Notes under the pieces: generated by a model
Told to the model about the DNA's origin: nothing
The model's input: only the letters and a program-made list of their open reading frames with translations
Database searches by the model: none
In this document: positions 6,160 to 7,778 of the stretch, in pieces
Numbering within the stretch: position 1 is the first letter of the stretch
Layout of the letters: each line of letters begins with the position of its first letter
Assembly: GCA_005877705.1 (NCBI GenBank)
Contig: VBNY01000206.1
Coordinates: 1-7,778, forward strand
DNA: 7,778 nucleotides
Source of the DNA: Gammaproteobacteria bacterium
GTDB taxonomy: Bacteria; Pseudomonadota; Gammaproteobacteria; Steroidobacterales; Steroidobacteraceae
Direction of reading: 5' to 3'
Translations under genes and position numbers: made by a program

Positions 6160-6714
6160 GTGCAAACGCCAGCCCCGGATCCGATCCGCTCAACGGAGTT
6201 CGCAAGCTTCATGCACGCCTATCAGGACATGGTTTTCTCCACGGCCGCGCGCCTGCTCGGTAACGAAGCGCAGGCGCAAGACGTCGCGCAGGATGTGTTC
6301 CTCAAGGCTTATGAGAATTTTGAGCAGCTGCGAACCAGCGCCACCAAGGGTGGCTGGCTGAAGACGGTGACCACGAACCTGAGCCTCAATCATCTGTCAC
6401 GCTATCGCAGGCGCTGGCGATTGTTCTCGGAGTCGCGCCGCGAGCAGGCGACCGAGGAGGAATCGCAACTCGACCTCGCCGTGGCCGACGGTGCGCTTGA
6501 CGGGATTGCCGCGGAGGAACGTCGACTGTTAGTCGAACAGGCGCTGCGTCGGTTGCCCGAGCACCAGCGCGTGCCACTGGTGCTGTATCACTTTGAAGAG
6601 CTGTCATACGAAGACATCGCGCGTCAGCTCCGTATTTCTCTTGCCAAGGTAAGAAGCGACATTCTGCGTGCGCGCGTGAGACTGGCAAACCTGCTGGCTC
6701 GTGCGCAACTTTAG
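6160..6714 (+). CDS. ECF-family RNA polymerase sigma factor (sigma70 family)
   Basis: The 184-residue protein has the two ECF domains. Sigma region 2 spans about residues 14-85, with AARLLGNEAQAQDVAQDVFLK (about 29-49) as the core-binding and -10 recognition helices and GGWLKTVTTNLSLNHL (64-79) as the usual WL..I..N...D-like segment. A charged linker (about 86-118) leads to region 4 (about 121-180), with LPEHQRVPLVLYHFEELSY and EDIARQLRISLAKVRSDILRA, the helix-turn-helix that reads the -35 element. It would direct RNA polymerase to a small regulon, probably envelope-related given its neighbours. The GTG at 6160 is chosen because the first region 2 helix begins at about residue 14. It has no clear Shine-Dalgarno sequence; the alternative ATG at 6211 has GGAG 13 bases upstream but would cut into that helix. 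The next gene, 27 bases downstream, is its likely membrane anti-sigma factor. The exact ECF group cannot be fixed by eye. Confidence 0.93.
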   Translation: MQTPAPDPIRSTEFASFMHAYQDMVFSTAARLLGNEAQAQDVAQDVFLKAYENFEQLRTSATKGGWLKTVTTNLSLNHLSRYRRRWRLFSESRREQATEEESQLDLAVADGALDGIAAEERRLLVEQALRRLPEHQRVPLVLYHFEELSYEDIARQLRISLAKVRSDILRARVRLANLLARAQL

Positions 6715-6741
6715 CGATGCTCATTCGAAACCATCACCCTC

Positions 6742-7251
6742 ATGAAACTAACTGCTGAACACCAGGCTCGACTGGAGCAGCTCATCGACCGCGCCTGCCG
6801 TGAGCAGCCGGCGCTTGCGGCGCCGCCAACGCTGCATACGCGCGTCTTCGCAGCGCTGCAGCAACGTGCAGCGCTGCCGTGGTGGCGCCGATCATTCGCC
6901 TACTGGCCCATGGCGCCTCGCGTTGTCTTTGTGCTCGCATGTAGCGGCCTTGCGCGCGCGATGCTTGAGGTCACCGTCTGGTTCAACACCAACCTCGGCG
7001 CGGTACAACTCCCCGCACCCGTCAGCCGCTCGTTGTCATGGGTTCAGAGCGCGCGCGCGCTGGTATCACTGCTTGGCTCGACAGCCGGGGATGTTGGCGC
7101 CACATTGCTGCACCGCATTCCGCCGCTCTGGCTCTATGGCGGCATCGTCGGCGTGCTCGCGCTGTACGCACTGCTGGTGGGTGTGGGTGCTGCCGCTTAT
7201 CGCACTCTGTACGGCCCCTCGTTAACGCGGATCACCGGACGTAGCCGATGA
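6742..7251 (+). CDS. Putative membrane anti-sigma factor, two transmembrane segments
   Basis: The 169-residue protein has a soluble, partly helical N-terminus (1-50: LTAEHQARLEQLIDRACREQ, then APPTLHTRVFAAL and PWWRRSF), a hydrophobic segment at about 59-80 (VVFVLACSGLARAMLEVTVW), a loop of about 45 residues with an amphipathic stretch, and a second hydrophobic segment at about 129-153 (LWLYGGIVGVLALYALLVGV), followed by a basic tail. Positively charged RR at 49-50 and the basic C-terminal tail predict both ends in the cytoplasm and the middle loop in the periplasm. Its place directly after an ECF sigma gene, and an N-terminal helix pair ahead of the membrane, suggest it sequesters that sigma factor. 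It lacks the H-x3-C-x2-C zinc motif of ZAS-type anti-sigma factors, so the assignment rests on context and topology. Its TGA stop overlaps the ATG of the next gene (ATGA). No good Shine-Dalgarno is seen before its ATG. Confidence 0.65.
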   Translation: MKLTAEHQARLEQLIDRACREQPALAAPPTLHTRVFAALQQRAALPWWRRSFAYWPMAPRVVFVLACSGLARAMLEVTVWFNTNLGAVQLPAPVSRSLSWVQSARALVSLLGSTAGDVGATLLHRIPPLWLYGGIVGVLALYALLVGVGAAAYRTLYGPSLTRITGRSR

Positions 7252-7778
7252 GAAATCGAACCAGAAGGTTGTCAGCCGCGTTTGCGGCGCTTGGCTGCCT
7301 GCCGCTGCTGACTGGTGTTGCTCACAGCGAGCGCAGTGCCGAGCTGAGCAACCCGTCTACGCCGGTATTGGGCGCTGCAGCTGCGGCGCCAACTCCGCCG
7401 CACGAGAATGTGATCGTCAGCGTCGGGCACGATTCGACTCTTGCCGCCGGTGAGCGGGCAGACGTAGTGGTATCTGTTTTAGGTGCATCGGTCAGCGCAG
7501 GAGAGGTCTCCGACGTCGTCGTTTCCGTACTCGGCAACACGCGCGTCACCGGGCCGGTGGGTAACGCTGCGGTCGCGGTAATGGGCAGCATCTATGTCAA
7601 CAGCAAGGTGAAGGGCGACGTGGCCGCCGTTCTCGGCAACGTCGAGCTTGGCCCCAACGCGGATGTCGGCGGCCAGGTCACCGCCGTTGCCGGCACGGTG
7701 ACTCGGGATCCCGATGCGGCGGTACGCGGTGGCGTACGAAGTGTCGGTCTACCATGGGTTCCTTCGCTCACCTGGTTG
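7248..7778 (+). CDS. Exported bactofilin-like / polymer-forming beta-helix protein (5' part; runs off the window)
   Basis: The frame opens at the ATG at 7248, overlapping the preceding stop as ATGA, and stays open for 177 residues to the window edge. The N-terminus is an export signal: MRNRTRR, a hydrophobic stretch, and either a lipobox-like AALGC (Cys17) or a signal peptidase I site near VAHS (about residue 27). A Pro/Ala-rich linker (about 30-52) leads to tandem repeats of about 16-19 residues that align as VIVSVGHDSTLAAG, DVVVSVLGASVSAG, DVVVSVLGNTRVTG, AAVAVMGSIYVNSK, DVAAVLGNVELGPNA and QVTAVAGTVTRDPDA. This is the small-residue and hydrophobic periodicity of a bactofilin-type right-handed beta helix. 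Classical bactofilins are cytoplasmic scaffolds; this one appears exported, like proteins annotated as polymer-forming cytoskeletal protein with extra membrane segments. The C-terminus, which may carry such segments, lies beyond the edge. As the third gene of the sigma/anti-sigma operon it may be an effector or sensor partner; that is inference. Confidence 0.75.
   Translation, partial: MRNRTRRLSAAFAALGCLPLLTGVAHSERSAELSNPSTPVLGAAAAAPTPPHENVIVSVGHDSTLAAGERADVVVSVLGASVSAGEVSDVVVSVLGNTRVTGPVGNAAVAVMGSIYVNSKVKGDVAAVLGNVELGPNADVGGQVTAVAGTVTRDPDAAVRGGVRSVGLPWVPSLTWL

Noticed and set aside
6705..6712. Second GCAACTTT motif at the end of the sigma gene, as a possible second ECF promoter
   Set aside because: No TCTGG-like -10 element lies 15-17 bases downstream, and the bases encode the conserved reading frame up to the stop codon.
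7322..7591. Minus-strand 89-codon open frame at the right end
   Set aside because: It lies opposite the repeat-bearing plus-strand gene, which has a signal peptide, a start overlap with its neighbour and an open frame to the edge; the minus-strand translation is low-complexity Thr/Ser/Ala-rich.

Overview
This window looks like a chromosomal segment from a high-GC Gram-negative bacterium. The exported proteins with Sec signals, the LolA-like periplasmic protein and the ECF sigma/anti-sigma layout fit a proteobacterium. A gammaproteobacterium of the Xanthomonadales or Steroidobacter type is my guess from general resemblance; no marker gene here proves it. No tRNA, rRNA, CRISPR array, insertion sequence or phage gene was found.

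Left half, minus strand (227-5076): three genes read leftwards. First is a small exported LolA-like (outer-membrane lipoprotein-sorting-like) protein. It overlaps by 4 bases (GTGA) a 1065-residue exported beta-propeller protein with about eleven Asp-box (BNR/sortilin-type) repeats. Last is an ornithine cyclodeaminase/mu-crystallin family gene that has lost its N-terminal part. An ATG with a good ribosome-binding site survives upstream of it, but in the wrong frame, so it is probably a decaying gene.

Middle (5077-6036): a 147-base divergent intergenic region holds a candidate sigma70-type promoter for the minus-strand genes and a perfect 7-base inverted repeat just ahead of a plus-strand class II (SIRT4-like) Sir2 NAD-dependent protein deacylase.

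Right part, plus strand (6037-7778): a structured intergenic region carries two hairpins and an ECF/sigmaE-like promoter candidate. It leads into a compact cassette: an ECF sigma factor, a two-membrane-segment protein that is probably its anti-sigma factor, and, with an ATGA overlap, the start of an exported bactofilin-like beta-helix protein that runs off the window. The likely logic is an envelope-responsive sigma factor held at the inner membrane, autoregulating its own operon and controlling an exported or membrane-associated repeat protein. That cassette is the part most worth following up. I do not see a clearly unprecedented system here.
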